23,938 bases of DNA from Monoraphidium neglectum (taxonomy: Eukaryota; Chlorophyta; Chlorophyceae; Sphaeropleales; Selenastraceae). The translations under genes were made by a program, and so were the position numbers. Positions 1-11,760 of the stretch are shown here, one piece after another (position 1 is the first letter of the stretch; every line of letters begins with the position of its first letter). Location: the NCBI RefSeq assembly GCF_000611645.1, contig NW_014013217.1:1-23938 (forward strand), written 5' to 3'. The notes beneath the pieces are model-generated. The model ran no database searches. It saw only the letters and a list, made by a program, of their open reading frames with translations, and was not told the origin of the DNA.

Positions 1-16
1 GGGGGGCAGGACGGGA

Positions 17-20
17 AGAG

Positions 21-79
<59 letters not shown>

Positions 80-114
80 TGCGTGCGTGTGTGTGTGCGT
101 GTGTGCGTGCGTGC

Positions 115-154
<40 letters not shown>
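17..154. repeat. Compound (GA)n-(GT)n microsatellite
   Basis: A run of GA dinucleotides (about 17-77) passes directly into a run of GT with some GC interruptions (about 78-154). It lies inside the intron after the last visible exon of the phosphatase gene, since no phosphatase exon can be found between 1 and 253. The apparent Cys/Val-rich reading frames here are translations of the repeat, not genes. Confidence 0.9.
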
Positions 155-155
<1 letters not shown>

Positions 156-253
156 GAGGAAGGACGCAAGCGACACCGCCAGGTGGCGCAGGGGCACGCA
201 ACACCTGGCGCGCATCTGGGGCCGCTGCCTCGATGGCTCGAGCACCCCCACAC

Positions 254-1815
<1,562 letters not shown>

Positions 1816-2379
1816 TGAACCTGGCTCCTTGTGAGCGCCTTCCGGTTCCCGGGGCCGTCCCTCTGCGGCCCCTCAACCGTGTATGCGCGTTTTTATGTCG
1901 ACGCGAACAAGCACGTACTTTCGAACCCTAAACAGAGCTGGCCTTGCCCACAGCGGGGTGATCTGGGTAATGATGGGGGAAGCGCCGAAGATAGGACGTA
2001 TCGCCAACAAAAAAGAGTCTTGATCGGATGAGGTTGAGACCTGCAACAGATGGCTCCACATTCATGTAGCGCGCCACTGTTAGTCGCGACACTGCTGCTG
2101 CATGTGTCGCGCTCCCGCAAGTAGGGAGGGCCCCCCTGCCGCAAGTACGGTACTGTAGCGCTCCACCACATGGCCATCGCTGCAATCGCGTATCATACTG
2201 CGGCCTTGTCAAAAGCTTGTCAACCGCCAATGCCCCGTCAATCGCCGCGACTAGGTCCCTGGTGAGGCTTGGACGAGAACCTCCTGCGGGCCATGTGAGA
2301 GGTTCTGAAGGCTCTTGCAGTGACCGTACGATCACGCCACAAGGTTGAGAGACTTGCATGCGTTTTCTCCTTGCCAGCT
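1816..2379. other. Intergenic: upstream of PP2A, beyond the RUN gene 3' end
   Basis: No exon could be recognised on either strand. The stretch lies between the PP2A start and the poly(A) signal of the RUN gene, both transcribed leftward, so it probably holds the PP2A promoter and 5' UTR. Base composition is less GC-rich than the flanking genes. A long minus frame through 1928-2683 lacks third-position bias and family similarity and is not called. Confidence 0.5.
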
Positions 2380-2384
2380 TTACA
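2380..2384 (-). terminator. Putative TGTAA poly(A) signal of the tandem-RUN gene
   Basis: The minus strand reads TGTAA here, about 350 nt after the TGA of the RUN gene. TGTAA is the usual polyadenylation signal in chlorophycean green algae. The pentamer is short, so the individual call rests on its position. Confidence 0.5.
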
Positions 2385-2730
2385 ATTTCCAGCAAGAACT
2401 CTCGCCCCTGCCACGGGAGGTAAGCTATGCACATGGTGCTGACAAGACGCAGGCCGCCCTGACCACCTGACCAGCGGCACCAGGTCAGCAGCGGACGGGC
2501 GGGCTGCGGGTCGTGGTTGGACCATACAGGTAAAAGCACAGCAAAGGCTCCCGCACATGTTTCAGTGACGTTCGCCAGCCCATGTAGCCCCAGTGTCATG
2601 GACAGCAGCGGCGACACAACTCCTGTGGCCGACGCGGCAACCAGGCGCGCACGAGCACCGCCCAGGTTGCCGCCCAGGAGCACACGACCAGCCTCCTTGC
2701 CGCCTACCCTTCACTCCTGCGCCTCGGATC

Positions 2731-5104
2731 TCAAGCTTGCGACTGCTTCCGATGCGTGTGTGCTTCCCCTGCTGCTGCAGCTGCCGTGGGCCCCGGGGCC
2801 CCAGCCGCGGTCCACCACTCCGGCCCGCACACGTCATCAGACGTTGACAGGGGGGAGAGCATAGCGCTAGAGCCGTCAGACATGTCTCCGTCGCCACAGC
2901 CCTCGGGCCGCAGGGGCGGCCGGCAAGCGTCCGGGTGCAGGCTCAGGGCGAATGGGTGGACGTCCAGCTGGCGGGCGGCAGCCACAAGGGCGAGCAGGTG
3001 CTGCGCAGCCGGCGCCATCATGTCAGGCTGCTGCTGCTGCCGCTGCAGCGGCGGTGGCGGCGGCTGCTGCTGGTGCTCGTTTTGCTGCACCTGTTTGCTG
3101 CCCGAGGCACCATGCTGCCCCCGTCTGGCCTCCTCCTCCGCTCGCTGCGCACGCTGCTTCGGCGCTCGCCGCCGCCGCCGCATCGACGGCACCCCCGCGC
3201 TCGGCGGCGCCTGGAGCCACGGCGCCTGCAGCAGAAGAGCATCCCGCCCGTACCAGGCCCCCAGCGCCGCGCTGCTGCCCGCGAGTGTCTCCAGGCGCGA
3301 CCCCAGCAGCCCGTCGTTGAGGCTTGAGCGCACCCACAGCTGCAGCCGCGCGGCATCGCCGGCGGCGCGCGCGGCCTTGGTGCGGGCGACGGCCTTGGCG
3401 CCCAGGGGCAGGCGGGACTGGCGGCGGCCGCGGGTCTCCAGGGCCAAGAGCACCTGGGGGCGGTGTGGCGGGGCGAACGCACAGGGGGGCCGGTGCGCAT
3501 GCATTCACTGGCTACGCGCTTGCACCGTTTGCATGCATTGCAGATGGCATCCACAGGGAGGGGGGCTTGTACCCTGGCTTGTACCCTGGGAACCGCGGCC
3601 CATGTACCGCTGACACCTCACAAAGCACACTGTTCCCTATGCCTGCTTACGCCCCGAAGGCCCCGCCCACTCATGGCCATGCGGACCCACCACGTACGGC
3701 CGGTGCCTCAGCGGCGCGCCGAACCAGCCGTCACGCTGTCCTGGCGAGCGGCGCAGGCCATGGGCAACAACGTCGGCTATCGATCCCACCAGAGCGGCGG
3801 CAAAAGGGCTCCCATCCCCGAGAGGGCCCCTGCCGCTGACCGCCGCTGCCTCTGCGGCTGCGGCCGCGTCGATCGCAGCCGCCGCAGCCCTCGCCGCCAC
3901 CTCGCAGGCGCTCTGCGCCGGGCACTGCTGCGCCTCTCCCGGAGCCGCCGCGGCGCCGGTGGCGTCTGGCCCTGAGCCCATGGTCTGCACAGGCGGCGGG
4001 GCAGGCGGCGTCCCATTGACTCCGCCAAGGCCGCCTCTGCCACCTTCAGAGGCGCCTGTGCTGGAAGGGCCCGAGCGGGACATTGCACCCAGTAGACCGG
4101 AGGGGCTCAGAAGCCATGCGCTGCCGCCGCCGCCGCTGCCGCTGCCGCGGGCGCTGGAGCCCGGGCCCGGCTCCGCCCCAGCGCCCTCGCTGGCTCGGCT
4201 GCCGAAGAACCCAAAGCCGGCCCTCACCGCCGCCAGCGGCTGCGCGAGCGCCGCCCCGATCGTATCCTCCAGCTCCTGCCGGCCCGCGGCCGCGGACGCC
4301 CTCAGGCTGCTCAGCACCGCCATTGGTGACGGCACGCCCCCAGGGCCGGCTCCCGAACGTGGGGCTGCAGAGTCCCCGGCTGCAGGCGCGTCAGCGCCGG
4401 CCGCGGAGAGCGCAGCGCTCACAAAGGCACCCGGCAGCGCGAGGACAGATGCGACCCGGGCGGCGGCCGCCGCAGCAAAGCGCGCCCCCTTGGCGCGGCG
4501 GCGCTCTCGGGGCTCTCGGACCGTCAGCTGCAGCTCTACCACCTTCCCGTCAGCTTCATCCAGGTGCCTGGTGGCTTCTGCCCCGGGACTGCTTGGCGGC
4601 CCTGCCGCAGGGCCCTGCTGCCTACCCCCCACCTCCAAAATCACCACAGACACGCCGCCGGCACGCGCCGCAGCGCGGTCCTGCGCCCGCTGCTGCCGCC
4701 CAAGCCGCTGCCCGCGCAACCCTCTGTCGCGGCTGCGGCGGCTGCCCCTGCTGCCGCCGCCGCTGCTGCCGCTTCGACGGAGGCTGCGCGGGTGGTCGCA
4801 CGCGCCGCCACCGCCAGCGCCCGAACGACCCATTGGCAGGCCGCTCGCCCTGCGCCCGCGGCCGCAAGGCCCAGCATGCGGCCCTTGCTGCTCGCCGCCC
4901 TCCTGGGCGCCGGCAGTGCAGGAGGCGCCGCTCATGGGGCCCGCCGCGCCCTGGTTCGGGCTGCCTGTCCTCACGCCGAGCTGTTGGCGTGGCGACACGC
5001 AAGCCCCACCGTTTGTGTTACTGTGATGCGCCGATGCGCCGGCGGGGTACCCGCTCATCGGCTCGACGCCCTCAGCCCTGGGCACCTGCTGGTGTGGCTC
5101 TCCA

Positions 5105-5144
<40 letters not shown>

Positions 5145-5935
5145 GCTGCCTGATGCGCTCGTATGGTGATACAACCCGACCCTGCAGTGCATTGGTGAAA
5201 CACGGCAACGGTGACCACGGGCGTCATCGTCCCAGCACAGTAGCAACTGGAACTGTAGCACAGCAGTCCATCAAGCATGTGCATCCACCAGTCACAACCC
5301 CCAGGGCCGGGCTCCACAAGACCTGGCCCTGCATGCAGGGCAGCGTATGCCCACCTGCAGCTGCTCTGACAGGAGCTCCACCTCTGCCGAAATCACGGGG
5401 TCCCGCAGGGCGGCCGTTCGACCGTAGGCCGAAATCAGATGTGGCTGCTTCCTAAGAGCAGCCACGAACGGCCCCAGGGCGCCGTCGGCTGCCGCCTGGA
5501 GCGCCCACACCGCCGCCGGACCACGGGCACAAGTTGAGGGTGCGCCTGCGTTTGGCAACGCATTTGCAGCCGCCAGGGCACGCTCGAGGGTGGGGCCGAG
5601 CCCTGCAGGGCAGGCTGCGGCAGTGGCGCGAATTACCCGCCACGTGTCGCCCATCGGAACAGCGCGGTTGCCCTGTAGCCCATCCTGCAGGGTTTGGAAA
5701 CAATGCGGAAGCAGCACAATCCGCCGTAGATTGCCAGGAGGCCAGCCTGGCGTGCCGACGCATCTGACAAAAGCGAAAGGTGGGGCCCACTTGGTGTGCA
5801 GCAGCTGGTATCATGGTAAGTGACCTGATGATGGACGTGGCGCACCTGCAGCACTGCAAGGATCAGTGCAGAGACCAAATCTTCGTCCAAGGCATCACAT
5901 TCTTCAACAGCACGTCTCAAACGCTCCAAGGCCAT
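2731..5935 (-). CDS. Tandem RUN-domain protein, 876 aa
   Basis: Four minus-strand exons, 5846-5935, 5355-5684, 3694-5181 and 2731-3453, join in phase 0 to give 876 residues. The ATG at 5933-5935 has an in-frame TGA nine bases upstream. RUN domains are helical modules that usually bind small GTPases (Rab/Rap) or motor adaptors in membrane traffic. RUN1 covers roughly residues 10-140: LVSALILAVLQ joins DGLQG across the first splice, then TWRVIRA, and ends ALGPFVAALRKQPHLISAYG. A 12-Gln tract lies near residues 153-165, then a linker of over 400 Gly/Ser/Ala/Pro-rich residues. RUN2 begins near residue 600 (VGSIADVVAHGLRR, WFGAPLRHRPY), continues over the last splice as VLLALE, and reaches LQLWVRSSLNDGLLG and AWYGRDALLL. 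About 75 low-complexity residues then separate this from a last helix, HLLALVAAARQLDVHPFAL, that fits the RUN end. DENND5 proteins also carry two RUN domains, but no DENN domain is visible. Domain call is from pattern, not a search. Confidence 0.78.
5107..5142 (-). repeat. CAG/CAA repeat coding a 12-residue polyglutamine tract
   Basis: Eleven CAG codons followed by one CAA on the minus strand, in frame at the start of the third exon of the tandem-RUN gene, directly after the first RUN domain. Such CAG tracts are common in GC-rich algal proteins and vary in length between strains. Confidence 0.9.
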
Positions 5936-6205
5936 CGCATCCTTTCAGGCTCGACCTCCTAGATCTGCGCTGGCATGAGGCATCGAGTACCGGGGATCAG
6001 GGTCCACGATGCATCATCAGAACGCACGGATCGTCGGATAAGCAACACTGCACGCAGTCCCTAGCTGCTATGTTGGCGTCACCAGCGACTAATGTCACTC
6101 TCATTGCAATGAACCACTGGCCGACAGTGGTTCATTGCCCTTCAACTCCGTCCCACCGCACGCTCAAGCTTTTGCTCACGCTCATCCACGCACAAACACA
6201 AAGCG

Positions 6206-6269
6206 CGCTCACACGCACGCACACACGCGCGCACACACACACGCGGACACGCACGCACGCACGCGCACA

Positions 6270-6345
<76 letters not shown>
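6206..6345. repeat. (CA)n microsatellite
   Basis: An imperfect ACGC/ACAC stretch from about 6206 becomes a pure (CA)n run of roughly 70 bases ending near 6344. It lies between the RUN gene start (5935) and the poly(A) signal of the next gene (6412). The rest of 5936-6411 shows no exon and probably contains the RUN promoter. Confidence 0.9.
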
Positions 6346-6348
<3 letters not shown>

Positions 6349-6411
6349 GCAGCAGCAGTGACAAGCCATGTACAAGGTCGTGATCACACGAGCCCATACA
6401 CAAAGCTAGAG

Positions 6412-6416
6412 TTACA
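6412..6416 (-). terminator. Putative TGTAA poly(A) signal of the small membrane-protein gene
   Basis: TGTAA on the minus strand, about 730 nt after the TGA at 7147-7149. The stretch 6417-7146 holds no supported exon and would be its 3' UTR, which is long but within the range seen in green algae. A closer cleavage site using another signal cannot be excluded. Confidence 0.35.
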
Positions 6417-7146
6417 TCGTTACGACCGAAGTCGCGATCAGGGACCAGGGTAGGAGGAAAACATGTGGGTTTTCAAGGCTCCTAGTCTGAAAAACGGCGG
6501 CGCCACCACGCACGCGCAAGGTGGTTGAGCCGGGCTTTGCCTGGAAAAAGGGTATCTCCACGCATGTCCGGTAGCCGCGCCCGCTGGGGCGGCGGCAACG
6601 TGGACGGCAGCTGGAAAATGGCGGCGTGGGGACCAAACAGCTGGAAAATGCAAGTGCTCGCCCGGGAGTGCAGATCCGCGCCATCTGCATCCGGTGTCTG
6701 ATGTACGTCGAGTGCAGTCGGGCAGAGTGACCGTGATGGCGGGGATGAAGGGTACAAAAGTTTCGAAAAAAGCGCACAGCCCCAGATTCTGGCAAAGCAG
6801 ATGAGGAGGGAACGCACTCAAGTGCGCGCCGGGGGCGAGACCCTGGTCGGGGGCGCGGCAGCCAGGTCACATGCTTGTCTGCGTAGGAGTGTGAGCGCAC
6901 GTGCTGGCCATGTCCTGCCTGCCTGCGTGCCTGACTGCTCGTGTCCTGTTGACCCGTCCTGTCTACGATCAGGGCGCGGGCAGGTGCGCCGTGCTGCGCC
7001 GCTGCCATCACGCGTTGTATGCGCCGCAGGCGTGCGCAGCAGACCGCGCACGCCCCGGGAGCCGTCGTTTGTTTGTCATGGCCGCTAACCTTGGTGGGGC
7101 CACTGCGGCTAGCCTGTGGGGCGCCACCCGTGCGGGCGGCGCAGGG

Positions 7147-7577
7147 TCAGTGGGACCAGGATGCGACAGAGGTGCGCAGGCCGTCGCTGGCTGACTTGTA
7201 GGCGCCCAGCAGCAGCATGGCTGCAACCATCACGGGGGCCTGCTCGCATGCAAGCATTCAAGGAGTGGCAGTGGCTGAGGTAGAACGCGGGCGTGGCATC
7301 GGCTCAAGGGACTCGACACAGGCACAAGGACATGCATGCCGCGGCAGCTGACTCAGCGCTTGGGAGGCGCGGCGCCAGAGCTCGACCGGCCGCGAAGTTG
7401 TGCGCTGCGCCGCTGACTCGATGCGCACGACCCGCTCACCGAGGCTACAGTGACCAGCCCAAAGCTCAGGGACCACACAAAGTCCTTGTAGGTGCGGGTA
7501 GCCACCCGCATCAGCGCACGCGGCTGGCCCTGGCTGGCGCCGGCCCCCCTGCTGACGGTGCGACTGTGGGCGTCCAT
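7147..7577 (-). CDS. Small single-span membrane protein, 76 aa, unknown function
   Basis: Two minus-strand exons, 7440-7577 and 7147-7239, join in phase 0 through a strong GTGAGC donor and a CAG acceptor. The protein starts MDAHSRTVSR, has a basic segment MRVATRTYKDFVW, then one long hydrophobic stretch that runs through the splice (FGLVTVAS, then APVMVAAMLLLG) and ends AYKSASDGLRTSVASWSH before TGA. Codons end mostly in G or C. The layout (basic N-terminus, one membrane span, short tail) resembles small accessory subunits of mitochondrial respiratory complexes or other organelle membrane proteins, but I do not recognise the family. The frame stays open upstream of the chosen ATG to about 7745, so the N-terminus could be longer or begin in another exon. 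Confidence 0.5.
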
Positions 7578-9143
7578 GACTGGCCTGTCGACGGCGGCAG
7601 CAGCGGGCAGCGAAGTGGGGATGTATGTTTCCAGATCATAAAACAGTGATGGCAACAACCCCGGCTGTGCCATCTCCAGGGCACGTGATGTTTTCGGTCG
7701 CGTGCCGCCGCCGCAGTGCAGTGCGGCGAGCTCACTAGACCACACAACCCGTGCTCATCTGGCAATGCCAAGAACGTATGGCAATCACCTGAAGGGATCG
7801 ACGGGCTCTCTGTTGCACGCACGAAGCAGGCGCTCGCAGTTGTGAAGTATGGCTGGCACAGTCAGCGGGCTTGCGGTCGACAGCGCACTACAGCATATAT
7901 TGAGCTAACGTTCCAGCACAATAAACTGGATCCGCCGGCTTGAACGCAGTTTTGGTCTGCCCTTGCCCGCGTGTGGATTGCCTCGTCCGCTGCTGCCCAA
8001 CCTACCGGTATAGCAAGCGCCCGCAATTCGCGATCTAAGAGTCCGATTCTCGCGCGTCTGGCCATGTATGGTGCGCCGCTTGCACATTGATATCATATGC
8101 CCCTGTGGCATGTGCTGCTGCTCGCCAGTCGCCCGAGGTCAACATGCCAGCCGACGGCAGGCGGGCTGACCCCTTGTCATTGCCCCATGCAATGGTGCCG
8201 AACCTCAGACGGCAACGGGCTGCCACCACAAGCTGCTTCCAACACGAAGAGCAGCAGAACTTCAGACCTATTACCTTCCCACTGCCTGCTGAATGCAAGG
8301 CGCGCCGGCCGCCTGAAAAAACGAGGACAACAAACGCACGCGACGTGAGGAGCGAGCCAGGGGCCGGGCAGCGACAGACAGCCGCACCACCGGCTACGTT
8401 GGGTGCAAAAAGGGCTCGGTAGTTGGGCCTAGTGTAATAGTGAGGAATGATGGTGTACATTGCGCATCCGCATGCCCATCAACGCCAGGACTCGCTAGCC
8501 GCAAGGTGGGGGCTCCACAATGCGGAGAGCCGCGCCGCAGACGGGCAAAGCAGCTGTTGCACAACAGATTCAGCGACAAAAAGAACGGCATACATGTTTG
8601 GGCATTTGTGGCCCGTCCCCCAAAAAACACGAGTACCGTCAGCGGCAAAATCGGGCGGAAGGCGGCAGCACCCGGTGGCGGACGCCAGACGGAGCCGCCG
8701 CCGCCATGGGCAGGCGGCGCCCTCATCAAATGTGAACATCACGTGACACAGCAGCAAGGGCTGAAAGTATTCAGGGAAGAAGGCGGTCCATCGCGCCGGC
8801 GTAGCAACACACCTTGGCCAGTCACAGACTGCGACCGAACACGCGTGGCGCGCCTGCCTTTTTCAGTCAATCGCTTCACAAAGGCTGCATTCTGGACGGC
8901 TGCGAGTGTGAAGGGTAGGTTCGTACATTGACCAGCAACTGCTGACACTTAACGGCTGCAGGATAGCAGGCGCCGTCGACCATATCAAGCGTCCACATGC
9001 TGCGCCTGCGATCGCCAAGGCCGACCATGTCAGCACAGCTGCCCCGGACGCGAGGCCACCCTGAAGAGGCACATGAGCACGGCGCTGCGGCGCGCCAAGC
9101 ACCGCCGCCTCTCCACCATCAGAAAAGGCCCAGGCCAGGGCTG
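7578..9143. other. Intergenic, about 1.6 kb, no supported gene
   Basis: This should contain the promoter of the small membrane-protein gene and the 3' UTR of the UBC32-like gene. Reading frames of 100-160 codons exist on both strands but show no family similarity, no convincing third-position bias and no splice structure. No minus-strand TGTAA was found that could end the UBC32-like transcript. A plus-strand TGTAA occurs near 8433 without a gene to serve. Confidence 0.45.
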
Positions 9144-11116
9144 TCAAGCGGAGTGCATGAGCGCGTCCACGCGTCCAGCGCTGCCCAGGGCCGCGGCGAT
9201 CTTCTTGAGCAGCATCATGGCTATGGCCACGCTCAGCAGCACCGCGAGCAGTGTCAGGCCCCGATCACCAGCCGCGGCCTGCTGCTGCTGCTGCAGCGCC
9301 AGCAGCTGGGCACGAGCGGCCGCCGGTGACGCCTGCGGCGGCGCGCGGCCAAAGGATTGGCCACGAGTGGCCGGCGCGGATGCCGCCGCCGCAGCACCTT
9401 GGCCGGGGCGCCGCCGCTGCGCCGCGGTGGCGCGCTGCTGCTGGTCAGAGCCCGCGGCCTCGTCCTGCGCACTTGCGCTGTCCGCCTCGTCTGTGTACAG
9501 TGCCTTATCCTTCACAACCGCCGCCGTGGGCGCCAACGCTCCCTGGTCCATAACACCGCCTGACCGCTGCGCTGGCGCGTCGGGCACCGCGCCATCGCTT
9601 GACCCGCGGCTCCTGCCCGCCTCGCCGCTGCCGCCTGCCTCGCCGCTCCCACCCGCCTCGCCGCTGCTGCCGCTGCCGTGCGCCGCCTCGACCTCGGCCC
9701 TCATGCGGCGCAGGGCCGCCTGCGGGGCCTCCCGCTCAGACCCGCTTCTGGCGGCGGCTGCGGCGCGAGATCTGTCGTCCAGCGTCAGCATGCGGCCGTG
9801 CAGGTCGTCCACCACGCGCTGCCGCGCCGCAGAGCCCACCCTGGGCGCTTGCTGCCGCGACTTTACCGCCAGCTGCTGCCGCTCCTCCTTGGTGTAGTCC
9901 TGCATGGAGGGTGGGGAGGGTTGGAAGGGGGCGGAGCGGCCGGGACTTGGTGTTGAAAAACTCCTGGATTCAAGGGCGAGTAGAGCTTTGTACTCGTGTG
10001 CGCTGTACAACAACTCTGCGCCTAGGTGATGCGGAGAAGAATCCAGGCTGATTGCATCAGTGGGCTGCCCAGCTCCCACACAGCCGCCTCGCATGATGCG
10101 TGCGAGTCGACCGAAACGCCCATGCAGCCGTCGGCAGGTGCACAGGCACTCGCGCGTGCGGCGCCCCGCACTCCAGTTGTCTGCGACGCGCACCAGCGAT
10201 CCCAGGGCGCCCGCGCCGGGCGACGGCATGAACGCGATGAGCGCGGTCAGAGCAGTCCGCACGCTCCACGAAGGCTGCCAGTGCTCCGGGTGGTGGCTCG
10301 ATATGGAAAGGCAGATCTTCACGTTGGTCTGGAAGCGCCCGCTAGGCGTGAGCATCATGAAGCTCGGCGGCTTGAAGGGGTAGTCAGCCGGCAGCAAGAT
10401 GCGCCCGTGGTATATGCCTCCCTGGCAATGGTTGTTGGACAGTGGACGAATGTGAAGGTGTGCAGCGTCGCGTCGTATGGGATGGTTTTGAGAGCAGCGC
10501 CAGCGCTTCAGCCAACCGTCCATCCATGTCCCCCTGCGGCGCTTCCTGGTGACCCATGCGGGACACGGCGTGCTCATCGGCGCCGCATGACTGCAGTGCA
10601 GGCATCGCAGAAGCCAGAGGTGGAGCATGACAACATTCCTGCGTCGCACGCATAGACGTTCCCTTGGGGACACCCTGCCCTGCTGCAGTGCAGCGAGGCG
10701 GCGCCTGTAACGCAGCACACCTCGAACTCAGTGTCTGGGGGACCCCTGACAACAAACGCAAACTCAAATAGGTCGTCCTGCGGGTTCGGCGAGTGGCAAG
10801 GGGCAGTAGGCTGTGGGCACTGAAGAAGCCGGGAGGTGTGATCGAGTTGGGTCCAGCATCGACCACCGGCCTGAGCGCTCCCTGGACCCCGCGCAGCTCG
10901 CCAGACTGTTGAAAGCCCACCTCCATAGCTTCTGCAATGAAGTCTGTGGAGTCCTCCTGCTGCAGCTCGCGGATTTCCTGCGTGGAACCAAGGTCGCACC
11001 CGAGACGTGGCCGTGAGCCCTCGCGGTGAGCAGGAGGCCGAGCAAGTCTATGATCGGGTACTTGCCTGCATGATTCGCCTCACTCCCGGGTTCTTCGCGT
11101 TCCAGCGGGCAGCCAT
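9144..11116 (-). CDS. UBC32: Tail-anchored E2 ubiquitin-conjugating enzyme, UBC32/UBE2J type, 382 aa
   Basis: An E2 takes activated ubiquitin on its active Cys and passes it on with an E3; this subfamily sits in the ER membrane and serves ER-associated degradation. Minus-strand exons are 11066-11116, 10921-10977, 10721-10777, 10194-10421 and 9144-9899, all phase 0, giving 382 residues. The order is MAARWNAKNPGVRRIMQ, EIRELQQED, DDLFEFAFVVRGP, GGIYHGRILLPADYPFKPPSF, then TPSGRF, where most E2s have HPN (typical of this subfamily), KICLSIS with catalytic Cys92, and HPEHWQPSWSVRTAL. DYTKEER ends the core. Residues ~200-340 are low complexity, with three GGSGEA-like units and Gln runs. A hydrophobic span (about 346-362, LTLLAVLLSVAIAMMLL) close to the C-terminus is the tail anchor. 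The first intron starts with GC, not GT. The homology is strong; the numeral 32 follows the plant name and is not a proof of orthology. Confidence 0.95.
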
Positions 11117-11594
11117 CTTGCTGGAGCGTTTGAGCGCGACGATTCTAGCTCAGGCTTACTTTCACAATCATAAACAGTTTATTTTTGAATTTCCTCCTAG
11201 CCGCACGAACGCATGTGTGGTTGCTTGAGGCGGAAGGAAGGACGGGTGTTGGTGTGCCGGTGTGTGCTGTGGCGGGTGTGACTGCAGCTTGTGTGTCGCC
11301 TTGGCCTTGCGGTATTCCGCGCTTTGCTCTGCAAACATGATCCTTGACCTATTGCGTACGCTCAGTGCAGTCAGCTGGTGCTCTTGTGACACTTGTTCCA
11401 GGCAAGGTGAACAAGGTGGTTCATGACCTGCACCTCAACCGCCCAGTGATGCGTGGCCAGCACTGCACACGCTCAGCGGTTGTTGCTGCTGTCCTTCAAG
11501 GCACATTACTACACATCAGAGCAGGCCTAAAGAGTGTCAGCACATGCAAAGATAGAACCTGAGACACGTGGGACTGGGAGTCAGCAGATTCAGC
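11117..11594. other. Intergenic: UBC32-like promoter region
   Basis: Lies between the UBC32-like start and the poly(A) signal of the ankyrin-like gene. AT content rises around 11140-11190, just upstream of the E2 start, which suits a promoter/5' UTR. No exon was recognised on either strand. Confidence 0.45.
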
Positions 11595-11599
11595 TTACA
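11595..11599 (-). terminator. Putative TGTAA poly(A) signal of the ankyrin-like gene
   Basis: TGTAA on the minus strand about 160 nt after the TGA at 11761-11763, a normal spacing for a green-algal 3' end. Confidence 0.55.
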
Positions 11600-11760
11600 G
11601 CACAAGCAGCCCACTTCAGTCGAACAGGCAGACATGATGATACGTGAAAACTTACCAATCAACGTAACACTGGTACCACGCAAGCTTTCAAGCAGCAACC
11701 CATTGAGATCAGATCTCAATCACATGCATGGGGTTGCCGACAAGCCAGCCTGCGCCCCAG

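Noticed and set aside
1928..2683. Minus-strand frame of 251 codons
   Set aside because: No third-position G/C bias, crosses the likely poly(A) signal at 2380, no recognisable motifs; best seen as the RUN gene 3' UTR plus intergenic DNA.
3959..5153. Two plus-strand frames of about 355 codons
   Set aside because: They are antisense to the third exon of the tandem-RUN gene, have Pro/Arg/Cys-rich shadow composition and no family similarity.
6132..6403. His/Thr- or Val/Cys-rich frames
   Set aside because: Direct translations of the (CA)n microsatellite.
8090..8720. Possible tandem duplication of about 330 bp, from similar-looking blocks such as TGAAAAAACGAGG and CAAAAAACACGAG
   Set aside because: On closer comparison only short scattered matches remain; not enough to claim a duplicated unit or a transposon.
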